Origin: Symsagittifera roscoffensis
Lineage: Eukaryota; Xenacoelomorpha; Acoela; Convolutidae
Direction of reading: 5' to 3'
NCBI RefSeq assembly: GCF_963678635.1
Contig: NC_087065.1
Location: 75,803,786-75,867,785 of the forward strand
DNA length: 64,000 bases
This document shows, one piece after another, positions 13,901 through 28,000 of the stretch. The notes below the pieces were generated by a model. It made no database searches and had not been told where the DNA came from. It saw nothing but the letters and a program-made list of their open reading frames with translations. How positions within the stretch are numbered: position 1 is the first letter of the stretch; each line of letters begins with the position of its first letter. The position numbers and the translations under genes were made by a program.

Positions 13901-16130
13901 TCCAATGTATTAAGATTGGTTATATGTTTCAAAGTTTCAGAGGTAAGATGATAAGTTTCGAGAAAAAAACTTTTGGCGCCGATTTCGCCGATGCTTAAGA
14001 TTTGGCGCCCGATTTTCCCATGTAATAAGATAGTGTATAGATTTCCCTATGTACAAGGATTAGAAATTCATTTTAGGAATTTAGGAACTCATTAAGATAG
14101 GGAATAGGTTTCCCATTGTTCTATTAAGTGTGTAATAAGATAAAAAAATGGTAGGGTTTCAGTCTGATGGTAAGAGAATGGTAAGAAAAACTTTTTTTTT
14201 TTAATTTTGTGCGGAAATGTCTAATTTTTCGCTAAAATTTCGGCGCACGTTATCTAACTGGAAAATATCATTGGTGTAATGCTCTGGAATCAGTTTTTCA
14301 ATGTTTTAAGATTGGCTATAGGCTTCAGAGTTTCAGATGGTGAGATGGTAAGTTACGAGAAAAAAAGTTTGGCGCCCGATTTTACCGATGTTTAAGATTC
14401 TGCGCCCAATTTCCCATGTATTAGGATAATGCATAGATTTCCCTATGTATAAGGATTAGAAATTCATTGTAGGGAATTAGGAATTCATTAAAGTAAGAAT
14501 AGGTTTCCCAATGTTTTAAGATAGGGAAAGGTGAGGTTTCAGTGTGATGGTAAGAGAATGGTAAGAAAAACATTTTTTTTTAAATTTCGTGCAAAAATGT
14601 CTAATTTTTTGCAAAAAATTCGGCGCACGTTATTCAACTGGTAAATATCATATGTGTTTTACGTGTAAATCGAATTTCCAATGTATTAAGATTGGTTATA
14701 TGTTTCAAAGTTTCAGATGGTAAGATGATAAGTTTCGAGAAAAAAACTTTTGGCGCCGATTTCACCGATGCTTAAGATTTGGCGCCCGATTTTCCCATGT
14801 AATAAGATAGTGTATAGATTTCCCTATGTACAAGGATTAGAAATTCATTTTAGGAATTTAGGAACTCATTAAGATAGGGAATAGGTTTCCCATTGTTTTA
14901 TTAAGTGTGTAATAAGATAAAAAAAATGGTAGGGTTTCAGTCTGATGGTAAGAGAATGGTAAGAAAAACATTTTTTTTAAAGTTTTGTGCGGAAATGTCT
15001 AATTTTTCGCTAAAAATTCGGCGCACGTTATCTAACTGGAAAATATCATTGGTGTAATGCTTGGGAATCAGTTTTTCAATGTTTTAAGATTGGTTATAGG
15101 CTTCAGAGTTTCAGATGGTGAGATGGTAAGTTACAAGAAAAAAAGTTTGGCGCCCGATTTTACCGATGTTTAAGATTCTGCGCCCGATTTTCCCATGTAA
15201 TAAGATAGTGTATAGATTTCCCTATGTACAAGGATTAGAAATTCAATTTAGGGAATTAGGAACTCACTAAGATAGGTAATAGGGGTCCCATTGTTTTATT
15301 AAGAGTGTATTAAGATAGGAAATGGTAAGGTTTCGGTGTGATGGTAAGAGAATGGTAAGAAAAACGTTTTTTTATTTAATTTCGTGCGAAAATGTCTAAT
15401 TTTTCTCTAAACACTCGGCGCAAGTTATCTAATTGGTGACTATCATTGGTGTAATGCTTGGGAATCGATTTTTCAATGTTTTAAGATTGGTTATAGGCTC
15501 CAGAGTTTCAGATGCTGAGATGGTAAGTTACAAGAAAAAAAGTTTGGCGCCCGATTTTACCGATGTTTAAGATTCTGCGCCCGATTTCCCATGTATTAGA
15601 ATAGTGCATAGATCTCCCTATGTATAAGGACTAGAAATTCATTGTAGGGAATTAGGAATTCATTAAAATAAAGAATAGGTTTCCCAATGTTTTAAGATAG
15701 GGAAAGGTGAGGTTTCAGTGTGATGGTAAGAGAATGGTAAGAAAAATATATATATTTTTTAAATTTCGTGCGGAAATAACTAACTTTTTGCAAAACATTC
15801 GGCGCACATTATTCAACTGGTACACATTATTCAACTGGTAAATATAATATGTGTATTACGTGTAAATCGAACTTCCAATGTATTAAGATTGGTTATATGT
15901 TTCAAAGTTTCAGATGGTAAGATGATAAGTTTCGAGAAAAAATCTTTTGGCGCCGATTTCACCGATGCTTAAGATTTGGCGCCCGATATTCCCATTAATA
16001 AGATAGTGTATAGATTTCCCTATATACAAGGATAAGAAATTCAATTTAGGGAATTAGGAACTCATTAAGATAGGTAATAGGGGTCCCTTTGTTTTATTAA
16101 GAGTGTATTAAGATATGGTAAAGTTTCAGT
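10672..16130. repeat. Right copy of the 5.8-kb satellite segmental duplication
   Basis: Partner of 1,650-7,480. It carries the same order of variant monomers. A small 18-bp tandem duplication near 15,819 (ATTATTCAACTGGTA repeated) is private to this copy. It ends where class B satellite begins. Confidence 0.75.
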
Positions 16131-16149
16131 CTGATGGTAAGAGAATGTT

Positions 16150-17815
16150 AAGAAAAACGGTATTTTTTTTGAGATTTTGTGGGGAAACGTCTACTTTTTT
16201 TCGCAAAAATCTTGGCGCGTGTTATGTAATTGGTGAGTATGGCGTGTATATTGATTATTGGAGAAATTAGAATGGTTTTTGGTTCATGCTAAGTCGATGG
16301 TAAGATGTGCAAAACCTTGGAATTTTTATCAAAAAAATTTGAAAATTTTTTTTTCAAAAAACTTCATAACACGATAGTTTGATATAAGTTATTCTAATAA
16401 CTAATTTATTGGATAATATTACTTTTTAAAACATTACGCAGTTTAGCTGAAACTTTGCTAAGGCTTACTGAAACTTCGAAAAAAGTCAAAATTTTGGGGC
16501 AAATTGCAAAAATTTCAACATTTTTGGAAAAAATAGCAAAATTTTCAAGTTTTTGTGAAGAGTTGCAAAAATTTTGAAGCTTTAGCTAGTTTTTGTTGCT
16601 TCTGATCTAGTTGAAAAAAAGATACCTACGTGTACAGTTTAAAATTAGGCTCAACTTGTATTTTAATAGGCATCATGTTGTTACAGTGATAAAAAACTTT
16701 GAATAAAACTATGGGTAAAATATGTTTTGGTATAGGGAATAGAAAGGTAAAATGGAATGGTTGGAATAGGTTTTCCAATTTATCAAGATAGACAATGGTA
16801 AGGTTTCAGTTTGATGGTAAAAGAATGGTAAGATAAACGGTGTTTTTTTTCGGAATTTGTGTCGAAACGTCTAGTTTTTTCGCAAAGTCTCGGCGCGTGT
16901 TATGTGATTGGTGAGTATGGCGTGCATACTGTGTAATGAAGGTATTATTATGGTTTTTGTTTCATGGTAAGTTGATGGTAAGATGTGCAAAACCTTGGAA
17001 TTTTTATCAAAAAAATTTGAAAATTTTTTTTTCAAAAAACTTCATAACACGATAGTTTGATATAAGTTATTCTAATAACTAATTTATTGGATAATCTTAC
17101 TTTTTAAAACATTACACAGTTTAGATGAAACTTTGCTGAGGCTTACTGAAACTTCGAAAAAAAGTCAAGTTATTGGGGCAAATTGCAAAAATTTCAACGT
17201 TTTTGGAAAAAATAGCAAAAAATTCAAGTTTTTGTGAAGAGTTGCAGAAATTTCGAAGTTTTAGCTGGTTTTTTGTTGCTTCTGATCTAATTGAAAAAAG
17301 ATACCTACTTGAACAGTTTAAAATTAAGCTCAACTTGTATTTTAATTGGCATCATGTTGTTACAGTGATTAAAAACTTTGAATAAAACTATGGGTAAAAT
17401 ATGTTTTGGTATAGGGAATAGAATGGTAAAATAGAATGTTTGGAATAGGTTGAAGATTTAGCTGATACTCAGTTTAGCTGATACTTTGCTGAGGCTTACT
17501 GAAACTTCGAAAAAAGTCAAGTTTTTGGGGCAAATTGCAAAAATTTCAACGTTTTTGGAAAAAAAAGCAGAAATTTCAAGTTTTTGTGAAGAGTTGCAGA
17601 AATTTCGAAGTTTTAGCTGGTTTTCTGTTGCTTCTGATCGAATTGAAAAAAGATACCTATGTGTACAGTTTAAAATTAAATTCAAATTGTATTTTAATTG
17701 GCATCATGTTGTTACAGTCTTAAAAAATTTTGAATAAAACTATGGGTAAAATATGTATTGTCATAGGGAATAGAATAGTGAAAAGAATGGTTGGAATAGG
17801 TTTTCCAAGTTACTA
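16150..17815. repeat. Class B satellite, first cluster (two long copies and one truncated copy)
   Basis: The landmark GATGTGCAAAACCTTGG occurs at about 16,303 and 16,981, a period of about 678 bp. The unit contains GGTTTTTGGTTCATGGTAAG, ACACGATAGTTTGATA, GTTGCTTCTGATCTA and GGCATCATGTTGTTACAG. In the middle is a run of diverged internal subrepeats of about 30 bp built on GCAAAAATTTCAA plus GTTTTTGG. The third copy (17,456-17,815) lacks the first half. Apparent ORFs on both strands (for example 17,121-17,333 and 17,486-17,737) sit in the same place in every class B copy and follow base composition. They are not supported as genes. Confidence 0.9.
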
Positions 17816-20800
17816 AGATAGGCAATGGTTTCAGTGTGATGGTAAGAGAATGGTATGAAAAACGTTTTTTTATTTAATTTCGTGCGGAAATGTCTAATTT
17901 TTCGCTAAAAACTCGGCGCACGTTATCTAACTGGTGAATACCATTGGTGTAATGCTTGGGAATTGATTTTTCAATGTTTTAAGATTGGTTATAGGCTTCT
18001 GAGTTTCAGATGGTAAGATGGTAAGTTACGAGAAAAAAATTTTGGCGCCCGATTTTACCGATGTTCAAGATTCTGCGCCCGATTGCCCATGTATCAGGAT
18101 AGTGCATAGATTTCCCTATGTATAAGGATTAGAAATTCATTGTAGGGAATTAGGAACTCATTAAAATAATGAATAGGTTTCCCATTGTTTTATTAGGAGT
18201 GTATTAAGATAGGAAATTGTATGGTTTCAGTGTGATGGTAAGAAAATGGTAAGAAAAACGTTTTTTTTATCTAATTTCGTGCGGAAATGTCTAATTTTTT
18301 GCTAAAAATTCGGCGCACGTTATCTAACTCGTAAATATGATTGGTGTAATGCTTGAGAATTGATTTTCCAATGTTTTAAGATTGGTTATAGGTTTCAGAG
18401 TTTCAGATGGTAGGATGGTAAGTTACGAGAAAAAAATTTTGGCGCCCGATTTTACCGATTTTTAAGATTCTGCGCCCGAATTTCCCATAAATTAGGATAG
18501 TGCATAGAATTCCCTATGTATAAGGATTAGAAATTCATTGTAGGGAATTAGGAACTCATTAAGATAGGAAATAGGTTTCTTATTGTTCTAGTAAGAGTGT
18601 TTTAAGATAGGAAATGGTAAGGTTTCAGTGTGATGGTAAGAATATGGTAAGAAAAACGTTTTTTTATTTAATTTCGTGCGGAAATGTCTAATTTTTCGCT
18701 AAAAATTTGGCGCACGTTATCTAACTGGTAAATATCATTGGTGTAATGCTTGGGAATCAATATTTCAATGTTTTAAGATTGGTTATAGGCTTCAAAGTTT
18801 CAGATGGTAAGATGGTAAGTTACGAGAAATAAATTTTGGCGCCCGATTTTACCGATGCTTAAGATTCTGCGCCCGATTTCCCATGTATTAGGATAGTGCA
18901 TAGATCTCCCTATGTATAAGGACTAGAAATTCATTGTAGGGAATTAGGAATTCATTAAAATAAAGATTAGGTTTCCCAATGTTTTAAGATAGGGGAAGGT
19001 GAGGTTTCAGTGTGATGGTAAGAGAATGGTAAGAAAAACGTTTTTTTTAATAAAATTTCGTGCGGAAATGTCTACTTTTTTGCAAAAAATTCGGCGCACG
19101 TTATTCAACATGTAAATATCATATGTGTATTACGTGTAAATCGAATTTCCAATGTATTAAGATTGGTTATATGGTTCAAAGTTTCAGATGGTAAGATGAT
19201 AAGTTTCGAGAAAAAACTTTTGGCGCCCGATTTCACCGATGCTTAAGATTTGGCGCCCGATTTTCCCATGTGATAAGATAATGTATAGATTTCCCTAAGT
19301 ACAAGGATTAGAAATTCATTTTAGGGAATTAGGAGCTCATTAAGATTGGGAATAGGGGTCCCATTGTTTTATTAGGAGTGTATTAAGATATGGTAAGGTT
19401 TCAGTCTGATGGTAAGAGAATGGTAAGCAAAACGGTTTTTTTTTGGGAATTTGTGTAGAAACGTCTAATTTTTTCCCGCAAAAATCTCGGCGCGTGTTGT
19501 GTAATTGGTGAGTATGGCGTGTATATTAGTTAATGAAGGTAGTATTATGGTTTTTGGTTCATGGTAAGTCAATGGTAAGATGTGCAAAACCTTGGAATTT
19601 TTATCAAAAAAATTTGAAAAATTTTTTTCAAAAACTTCAAAACACGATAGTTTGATAAAAGTTGACCTAATAACTAATTTTTTGGATTAGCTGAAACTTT
19701 GCTGAGGCTTACTGAAACTTCGAGAAAAGTCAAGTTTTTGGGGCAATTTGCAAAAATTTCAACGTTTTTGGAAAGATACGGAAAATTTCAAGTTTTTGTG
19801 AAGAGTTGCAGAAATTTCGAAGTTTTAGCTGGTTTCCCTTCGTACAAGGATTAGAAATTCATTTTAGGTAAATAGGAACTCATTAAGATAGGGAATAAGT
19901 GTCCCATTGTTTTATTAGGATTTTTTTAAGATAGAAAATTGTAAGGTTTCAGTGTGATGGTAAGAGAATGGTAAGAAAAACGTTTTTTTATTTAATTTCG
20001 TGCGGAAATGTCTAATTTTTCGCTAAAAACTCGGCGCACGTTATCTAACTGGTGAATACCATTGGTGTAATGCTTGGGAATTGATTTTTCATTGTTTTAA
20101 GATTGGTTCAAGGCTTCAGAGTTTCAGATGGTAAGATGGTAAGTTACGAGAAAAAAACTTTGGCGCCCGATTTTACCGATGTTCAAGATTCTGCGCCCGA
20201 TTTCCCATGTATTAGGATAGTGCATAGATTTCCCTATGTATAAGGATCAGAAATTCCTTGTAGGGAATTAGGAACTCATCAAAACAAAGAATAGGTTTCC
20301 CATTATTTTATTAGGAGTGTATTAAGATAGGAAATGGTAAGGTTTCAGTGTGATGGTAAGAAAATGGTAAGAAAAACGTTTTTTTATTCAATTTTGTGCG
20401 GAAATGTCTAATTTTTGCTTAAAAATTGGCGCACTTTATCTAACTCGTAAATATCATTGGTGTAATGCTTGAGAATTGATTTTCCAATGTTTTAAGATTA
20501 GTTATAGGTTTCAGAGTTTCAGATGGTAAGATGGTAAGTTACGAGAAAAAAATTTTGGCGCCCGATTTTACCGATGTTTAAGATTCTGCGCCCGAATTTC
20601 CCATACATTAGGATAGTGCATAGATTTCCCTATGTATAAGGATTAGAAATTATTTGTAGGGAATTAGGAACTCATTAAAATAAAGAATAGGTTTCCCATT
20701 GTTTTATTAGGAGTTTATTAAGATAGGAAATGGTGAGGTTTCAGTGTGATGGTAAGAGAATGGTAGGAAAAACTTTTTTTACATAAAATTTCGTGCGGAA

Positions 20801-23800
20801 ATGTCTCCTTTTTTGCAAAAAATTCGGCGCACGTTATTCAACTGGTAAATTAAATACCATATGTGTATTACGTGTAAATCGAATTTCCAAGTAATAAGAT
20901 TGGTTGTATGGTTCAAAGTTTCAGATGGTTTCAGTTCGAGAAAAAACTTTTTGGCGCCGATTTCACCGATGCTTAAGATTTGGCGCCCGATTTTCCCATG
21001 TAAAAAGATAGTGTATAGATTTCCTTAAGTACAAGGATTAGACATTCATTTTAGGGAATTAGGAACTCATTAAGATAGGGAATAGGGGTCCCATTGTTTT
21101 ATTAAGAGTGTAATAAGATAGGAAATTTTAAGGTTTCAGTCTGATTTTTCTTGAAACCTTATTTTTCTTGGGATTTTGTGTGGAAACGTCTAGATTTTTC
21201 GCAAAATTCTCGGCGCGTGTTATGTAATTGGTGAGTATGGCGTGTAGATTGGTTAATGAAGGTATTATTTTGGTTTTTAGTTCATGGTAAGTTAATGTTA
21301 AGATGAGCAAAACCTTGGAATTTTAATCAAAAAAAATTGAAAATTTTTTCAAAAAACTTCAAAAAACGATAGTTTTGATATACGTTGACCTAATAACTAA
21401 TTTATTGGATATTTTTACTTTTTAAAACATTACTCAGTTTAGCTGATACTTTGCTGAGGCTTACTGAAACTTCGGAAAAAAACAATTTTTTGGGGCAAAT
21501 TGCAAAAATTTCAACGTTTTTGGAAAAAAATTGCGAAAATTTCAAGTTTTTGTAAAGAATTGCAGAAATTTCGAAATTTTAGCTGTTTTTTTTGTTGCTT
21601 CTGATCTAATTGAAAAAAGATACCTACTGTAAGTTTAAAGTTAAGCTCAAAATTGTATTTTAATTGGCATCATATTTTTACAGCGATAAAAAAATTTGAA
21701 TAAAACTATGGGTAAAATATGTATTGGTATAGGGAATAGAATGGTAGAGTAGAATGGTTGGAATAGGTTTTCCAATTTATTAAGATAGGCAATGGTTTCA
21801 GTGTGATGTTAAGAGAATGATAAGAAAAACGGTTTTTTTTTGGATTGTGTGAGGAAATGTCTAGCTTTTTCGCAAAAGTTTCAGCGCGCGTTATCTAACT
21901 GGTAAGTTTCATTGATGTATTACATGGGAATAGATTTTCCAATGTATTAAAATTGGTTATAAGTTTCAGATTTTCAGATGTTAAGAGGATGGCTTTCGAG
22001 AAAAATTTGTTTGGCTCCCGCGTTTACCAAAGTTTAAGATTCGGCGCCCGAATTTCTCAAGTCTTAGGAAAGTGTTTAGATTTCCCTATGTACAAGGATT
22101 AGAAATTTTTTTAGGGAATTATGAACCATTAAGATAGGGAATAGGTGTCCCATTGTTTTATTAAGATAGGAAATGATAAAATGTCATTGTCATGGTAAGA
22201 GAATGGTAAGAAAAACAGTTTTTTATTTAATTTCGTGCGGAAATGTCTAATTTTTTGCTAAAAATTCGGCGCATTTTATCTAACTGGTAAATAGCATTGG
22301 TGTAATGCTTGGGAATCGATTTTCCAATGTTTTAAGATTGGTTATAGGTTTCAGAGTTTCAGATGGTAAGATGATAAGTTACGAGAAAAAAAATTTGGCG
22401 CCCGATTTTACCGATGTTGAAGATTCTCCGCCCGAATTTCCCATGTATTAGGATAGTGCATAGAATTCCCTATGAATAAGGATTAGAAATTCATTGTAGG
22501 GAATTAGGAACTCATTAAGATAGGAAATAGGTTTCCCATTGTTTTATTAAGAAAGTATTGAGATAGGAAATGGTAAGGTTTCAGTGTGATGGTAAGAGAA
22601 TGGTAAGAAAAACGTTTTTTTATTTTATTTCTTGCGGAAATGTCTAATTTTTCGCTAAAAATTCGGCGCACATTATCTAACTGGAAAATATCATTGGTGT
22701 AATGCTTGGGAATCAATTTTTCAAGGTTTTAAGATTGGTTATAGGCTGCAGAGGTTCAGATGGTAAGATGGTAAGTTACGAGAAAAAAATTTTGGCGTCT
22801 GATTTTACCGATGTTTAAGATTCTGCGCCCGATTTCCCATGTATTAGGATAGTTCATAGATTTCCCTATGTATAAGGATTAGAAATTAATTGTAGGGAAT
22901 TAGGAACTTATTAAAATAAAGAATAGGTTTCCCAATGTTTTAAGATCAGGAAAGGTGAGGTTTCAGTGTGATGGTAAGAGAATGGTAAGAAAAACGTTTT
23001 TTTTTTAATTTCGTGCGGAAATGTCTAATTTTTTGAAAAAAAATCGGCGCACGTTACCTAACTGGTAAATATCATATAGGTATAACGTGTCTATCGATTT
23101 TCCAATGTATTAAGATTGGTTATAGGCTTCAGAGTTTCAGATGGTAAGATGGTAAGTTACGAGAAAAAAAACTTTGGCGCCTGATTTTACCGATGTTTAA
23201 GATTCTGCGCCCGATTTCCCATGTATTAGGATAGTGCATAGAATTCCCTATGTATAAGGATTAGAAATTCATTGTAGGGAATTAGGAACTCATTAAGATA
23301 GGAAATAGGTTTCCCATTGTTTTATTAAGAATGTATTGAGATAGGAAATGGTAAGGTTTCAGTGTGATGGTAAGAGAATGGTAAGAAAAACGTTTTTTTA
23401 TTTAATTTCTTGCGGAAATGTCTAATTTTTTGCTAAAAATTCGGCGCACATTATCTAACTGGTAAATATCATTGTTGTAATGCTTGGGAATCGATTTTTC
23501 AATGTTTTAAGATTGGTTATAGGCTTCAGAGGTTCAGATGGTAAGATGGTTAGTTAAGAGAAAAAAAATTTTGGCGCCTGATTTTACCGATGTTTAAGAT
23601 TCTGCGACCAATTTCCCATGTATTAGGATAGTTCATAGATTTCCCTATGTATAAGGATTAGAAATTAATTGTGGGGAATTAGGAACTCATTAAAAGAAAG
23701 AATAGGTTTCCCAATGTCTTAAGATAAGGAAAGGTGAGGTTTCAGTGTGATGGTAAGAGAATGGTAAGAAAAACGTTTTTTTTTTAATTTCGTGTAGAAA

Positions 23801-25060
23801 TGTCTAATTTTTTGAAAAAAAATCGGCGCACGTTAACTAACTGGTAAATATCATATGTGTATAACGTGTCTATCGATTTTCCAATGTATTAAGATTGGTT
23901 ATAGGCTTCAGAGTTTCAGATGGTAAGATGGTAAGTTACGAGAAAAAAAACTTTGGCGCCTGATTTTACCGATGTTTAAGATTCTGCGCCCGATTTCCCA
24001 TGTATTAGGATAGTGCATAGAATTCCCTATGTATAAGGATTAGAAATTATTTGTAGGGAATTAGGAATTCATTAAAATAAAGAACAGGTTTCCCAATGTT
24101 TTAAGATATGGAAAGGTGAGGTTTCAATGTGATGGTAAGAGAATGGTAAAAACATTTTTTTTTAATTTCGTGCGGAAATGTCTAATTTTTTGCTAAAAAT
24201 TCGGCGCACATTATCTAACTGGTAAATATCATTGTTGTAATGCTTGGGAATCGATTTTTCAATGTTTTAAGATTGGTTATAGGCTTCAGAGGTTCAGATG
24301 GTAAGATGGTTAGTTACGAGAAAAAAAATTTTGGCGCCTGATTTTACCGATGTTTAAGATTCTGCGACCAATTTCCCATGTATTAGGATAGTTCATAGAT
24401 TTCCCTATGTATAAGGATTAGAAATTATTTGTAGGGAATTAGGAATTCATTAAAATAAAGAATAGGTTCCCCAATGTTTTAAGATATGGAAAGGTGAGGT
24501 TTCAATGTGATGGTAAGAGAATGGTAAAAACATTTTTTTTTAATTTCGTGCGGAAATGTCTAATTTTTTGCTAAAAATTCGGCGCACATTATTTAACTGG
24601 TAAATATCATTGTTGTAATGCTTGGGAATCGATTTTTCAATGTTTTAAGATTGGTTATAGGCTTCAGAGGTTCAGATGGTAAGATGGTTAGTTACGAGAA
24701 AAAAATTTTGGCGCCTGATTTTACCGATGTTTAAGATTCTGCGACCAATTTCCCATGTATTAGGATAGTTCATAGATTTCCCTATGTATAAGGATTAGAA
24801 ATTATTTGTAGGGAATTAGGAATTCATTAAAATAAAGAATAGGTTCCCCAATGTTTTAAGATATGGAAAGGTGAGGTTTCAATGTGATGGTAAGAGAATG
24901 GTAAAAACATTTTTTTTTTAATTTCGTGCGGAAATGTCTAATTTTTCGCTAAACATTCGGCGCACGTTATCTAACTGGTAAATATCAATTGTGTAATGCT
25001 TGGGAATCAATTTTTCAATGTTTTAAGATTGGTTATAGGTTTCACAGTTTCGGATCGTAA
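17815..25060. repeat. Mixed class A/B/C satellite
   Basis: Class A monomers (17,815-19,430; 19,834-21,150; 22,130-25,060) alternate with class B (19,435-19,833, truncated; 21,150-21,835) and the first class C unit (21,835-22,130). Class C is marked by ATTACATGGGAATAGATT, TTTCAGATTTTCAGATG and AAGTCTTAGGAAAG. At 19,833 class B breaks mid-unit and joins class A inside TTTCCCT..GTACAAGG, an abrupt recombination joint. A subfamily with GGCGCCTGATTTT fills 22.8-25 kb. Its GGTTAGTTA form recurs at about 23,549, 24,308 and 24,688, pointing to local amplification. Confidence 0.88.
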
Positions 25061-28000
25061 GATGGTAAATTACGAGAACTTTCCCATGGTATTCGAACTT
25101 CCGAAAGTATTACTATGGTTTTTGGTTTTGGGTAAGTCGATGGTAAGATGTGCAAAACCTTGGAATTTTTATCAAAAAATTTTGAAGTTTTTTTCAAAAA
25201 ACTTCAAAACACGATAGTTTTGATAAACGTTGACCTAATAACTAATTTATTGGATAATCTTACTTTTTAATACATAACTCAGTTTCGCTGATACTTTCCT
25301 GAGGCTTACTGAAACTTCGGAAAAAGTCAAGTTTTTGGGGCGAATTGCAAAAATCTCAACGCTTTTGTAAAAAATTGCGAAAGATTCAAGTTTTTGTGAA
25401 AAGTTGCAGAAATTTCGAAGTTTTCGCAGGTTTTTTGTTGCTTCTGATCTAATTGAGAAAAAATACCTACGTGTACAGTTTAAAATTAAGCTCAACTTGT
25501 ATTTTAATTGGCATCATGTTGTTACAGTGTTAAGAAACTTTGAATAAAACTATGGGTAAAATATGTTTTAGTATAGGGAATAGAATGGTAAATAGAATGG
25601 TTGGAATAGGTTTTCCAACTTATTAAGATAGACAAGGGTAAGGTTTCAGTCTGATGGTAAGAGAATGGTAAGAAAAACGGTGTTTTTTTGGAATTTGTGT
25701 GGAAACGTCTAGTTTTTTCGCAAAGTCTAGGCGCGTGTTATGTAATTGGTGAGTATGGCGTGGATATTGTGTAATGAAGGTATTTTTTCGGTTTTTGGTT
25801 CATGGTAAAATGATGGTAAGATGTGCGAAACCTTGGAATTTTTATTTTAAAAAAATTTGCAAATTTTTTCAAAAAACTTCAAAACACGATAGTTTTGATA
25901 TACGTTGACCTAATAACTAATTTATTGGATAATCCTACTATTTGAAACGTTACTCAGTTTAGATGATAATTTGCTGAGGCTGAAAAAAACTTCGGAAAAA
26001 ATCAAGTTACTGGGGCAAATTGCAAAAACTGCGAAAATTTCAAGTTTTTGTACAGAATTGCAGAAATTTTGAAGTTTTAGCTGGTTTTTTGTTGCTTCTG
26101 ATCTAATTGAAAAAAGATACCTGCGTGTACAGTTTAAAGTTAAGCTCAAATTCTATTTTAATTGGCATCATGTTGTTACAGTGATAAAAACGTTTGAATA
26201 AAACTATGGGTAAAATATGTATTGGTATAGCGAATAGAATGGTAGAGTAGAATGGTTGGAATAGGTTTTCCAAGTTATTAAGATAGGCAATGGTTTCAAG
26301 ATGTTAAGAGAATGGTACGAAAAACGGTATTTTTTTTTGGGATTGTGTGAGGAAATGTAAAGCTTTTTCGCAAAATTTCGGCGCGTGTTATCTAACTGGT
26401 AAATTTCATTGGTGTATTACATGGGAATAGATTTTCCAATGTATTCAAATTGGTTATAAGTTTCAGATTTTCAGATGTTAAGAGGATGGCTTTCGAGAAA
26501 AATACTTTTGGCGCCCGCGTTTACCAAAGTTTAAGATTCGGCGCCCGAATCTCAAGTCTTAGGAAAGAGTTTAGATTTCCCTATGTACAAGGATTAGAAA
26601 TTCTTTTCAGGGAATTATGAACTCATTAAGATAGGGAATAGGTGTCCCATTGTTTTATTAAGAGTGTATTAAGATAGGAAATGGTAAAGTTTCAGTGTGA
26701 TGGTAAGATAATGGTAAGAAAAACGTTTTTTTTATTTAATTTATTGCGGAAATGTCTAATTTTTCGCTAAAAATTTGGCGCACATTATCTAACTTGTAAA
26801 TATCATTGGTGTAATGCTTGGGAATCGATTTTTCAATGTTTTAAGATTGGTTATAGGCTTCAGAGGTTCAGATGGTAAGATGGTAAGTTACGAGAAAAAA
26901 AATTTTGGCGCCTGATTTTACCGATGTTTAAGATTCTGCGCCCGATTTCCCATGTATTAGGATAGTTCATAGATTTCTCTATGTATAAGGATTAGAAATT
27001 AATCGTAGGGAATTAGGAACTCATTAAAATAAAGAATAGGTTTCCCAATGTTTTAAGATAAGGAAAGGTGAGGTTTCAGTGTGATGGTAAGAGAATGGTA
27101 AGAAAAAAGTTTTTTTTTTTTTAAATTTCGTGCGGAAATGTCTAATTTTTTGAAAAAAAAAATCGGCCCACGTTATCTAACTGGTAAATATCATATGTGT
27201 ATAACGTGTATATTGATTTTCCAATGTATTAAGATTGGTTATAGGCTTCAGAGGTTCAGATGGTAAGATGGTAAGTTACGAGAAAAAAAATTTTGGCGCC
27301 TGATATTACCGATGTTTAAGATTCTGCGCCCGATTTCCCATGTATTAGGATAGTTCATAGATTTTCCTATGTATAAGGATTAGAAATTATTTGTAGGGAA
27401 TTAGGAACTCATTAAAATAAAGAATAGGTTTCCCAATGTTTTAAGATATGGAAAGGTGAGGTTTCAATGTGATGGTAAGAGAATGGTAAGAAAAACATTT
27501 TTTTTTAAATTTCGTGCGGAAATGTCTAAGTTTTTGCTAAAAATTCGGCGCACGTTATCTAACTGGTAAATATCATTGGTGTAATGCTTGGGAATCAATT
27601 TTCCAATGTTTTAAGATTGGTTATAGGTTTCAGAGTTTCGGATGGTAAGATGGTAAATTACGAGAATTTTCCCATGGTATTCGAACTTCCGAAGATATTA
27701 CTATGGTTTTTGGATCATGGTAAGTCGATGGTAAGATGTGCAAAACCTTGGAATATTTATCAAAAAATTTTGAAGTTTTTTTCAAAAAACTTCAAAACAC
27801 GATAGTTTTGATATACGTTGACCTAATAACTAATTTATTGGATAATCTTACTTTTTAAAACATTACTCAGTTTAGCTGATACTTTCCTGAGGCTTACTGA
27901 AACTTCGGAAAAAGTCAAGTTTTTGGGGCGAATTGCAAAAAATTCAAAGTTTTTGGAAAAAATTGCGAAAGTCTTAAGTTTTTGTGAAGGATTGCAGAAC

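Larger units (their letters stand above)
1..16150. repeat. Class A satellite array, about 41 tandem monomers of 380-400 bp
   Basis: Continuous head-to-tail AT-rich repeats. The landmark GTGTAATGCTTGG falls at about 191, 587, 984, 1366, 1751, 2118, 2514, 2909 and 3309, giving spacings of 367-400 bp. Monomers alternate between a long form containing GTTTTATTAAGAGTG and a shorter form of about 382 bp in which CCAATGTTTTAAGATAGGG replaces it. From about 4,380 a further variant appears, marked by ATATGTGTATTACGTG and TTTTGGCGCCGATTT. Each monomer has several ATGGTAAG words and three short GC-rich boxes (CGGCGCACGTT, TTGGCGCCCG, TGCGCCCGA). Short apparent ORFs of 61-64 codons inside the array recur with the repeat and are not genes. 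Function is unknown; arrays like this are typical of heterochromatin. Confidence 0.96.

Noticed and set aside
1-16150. CRISPR-like array
   Set aside because: Regular spacing, but the whole monomer is repeated with no unique spacers. It is satellite DNA in a eukaryotic context.
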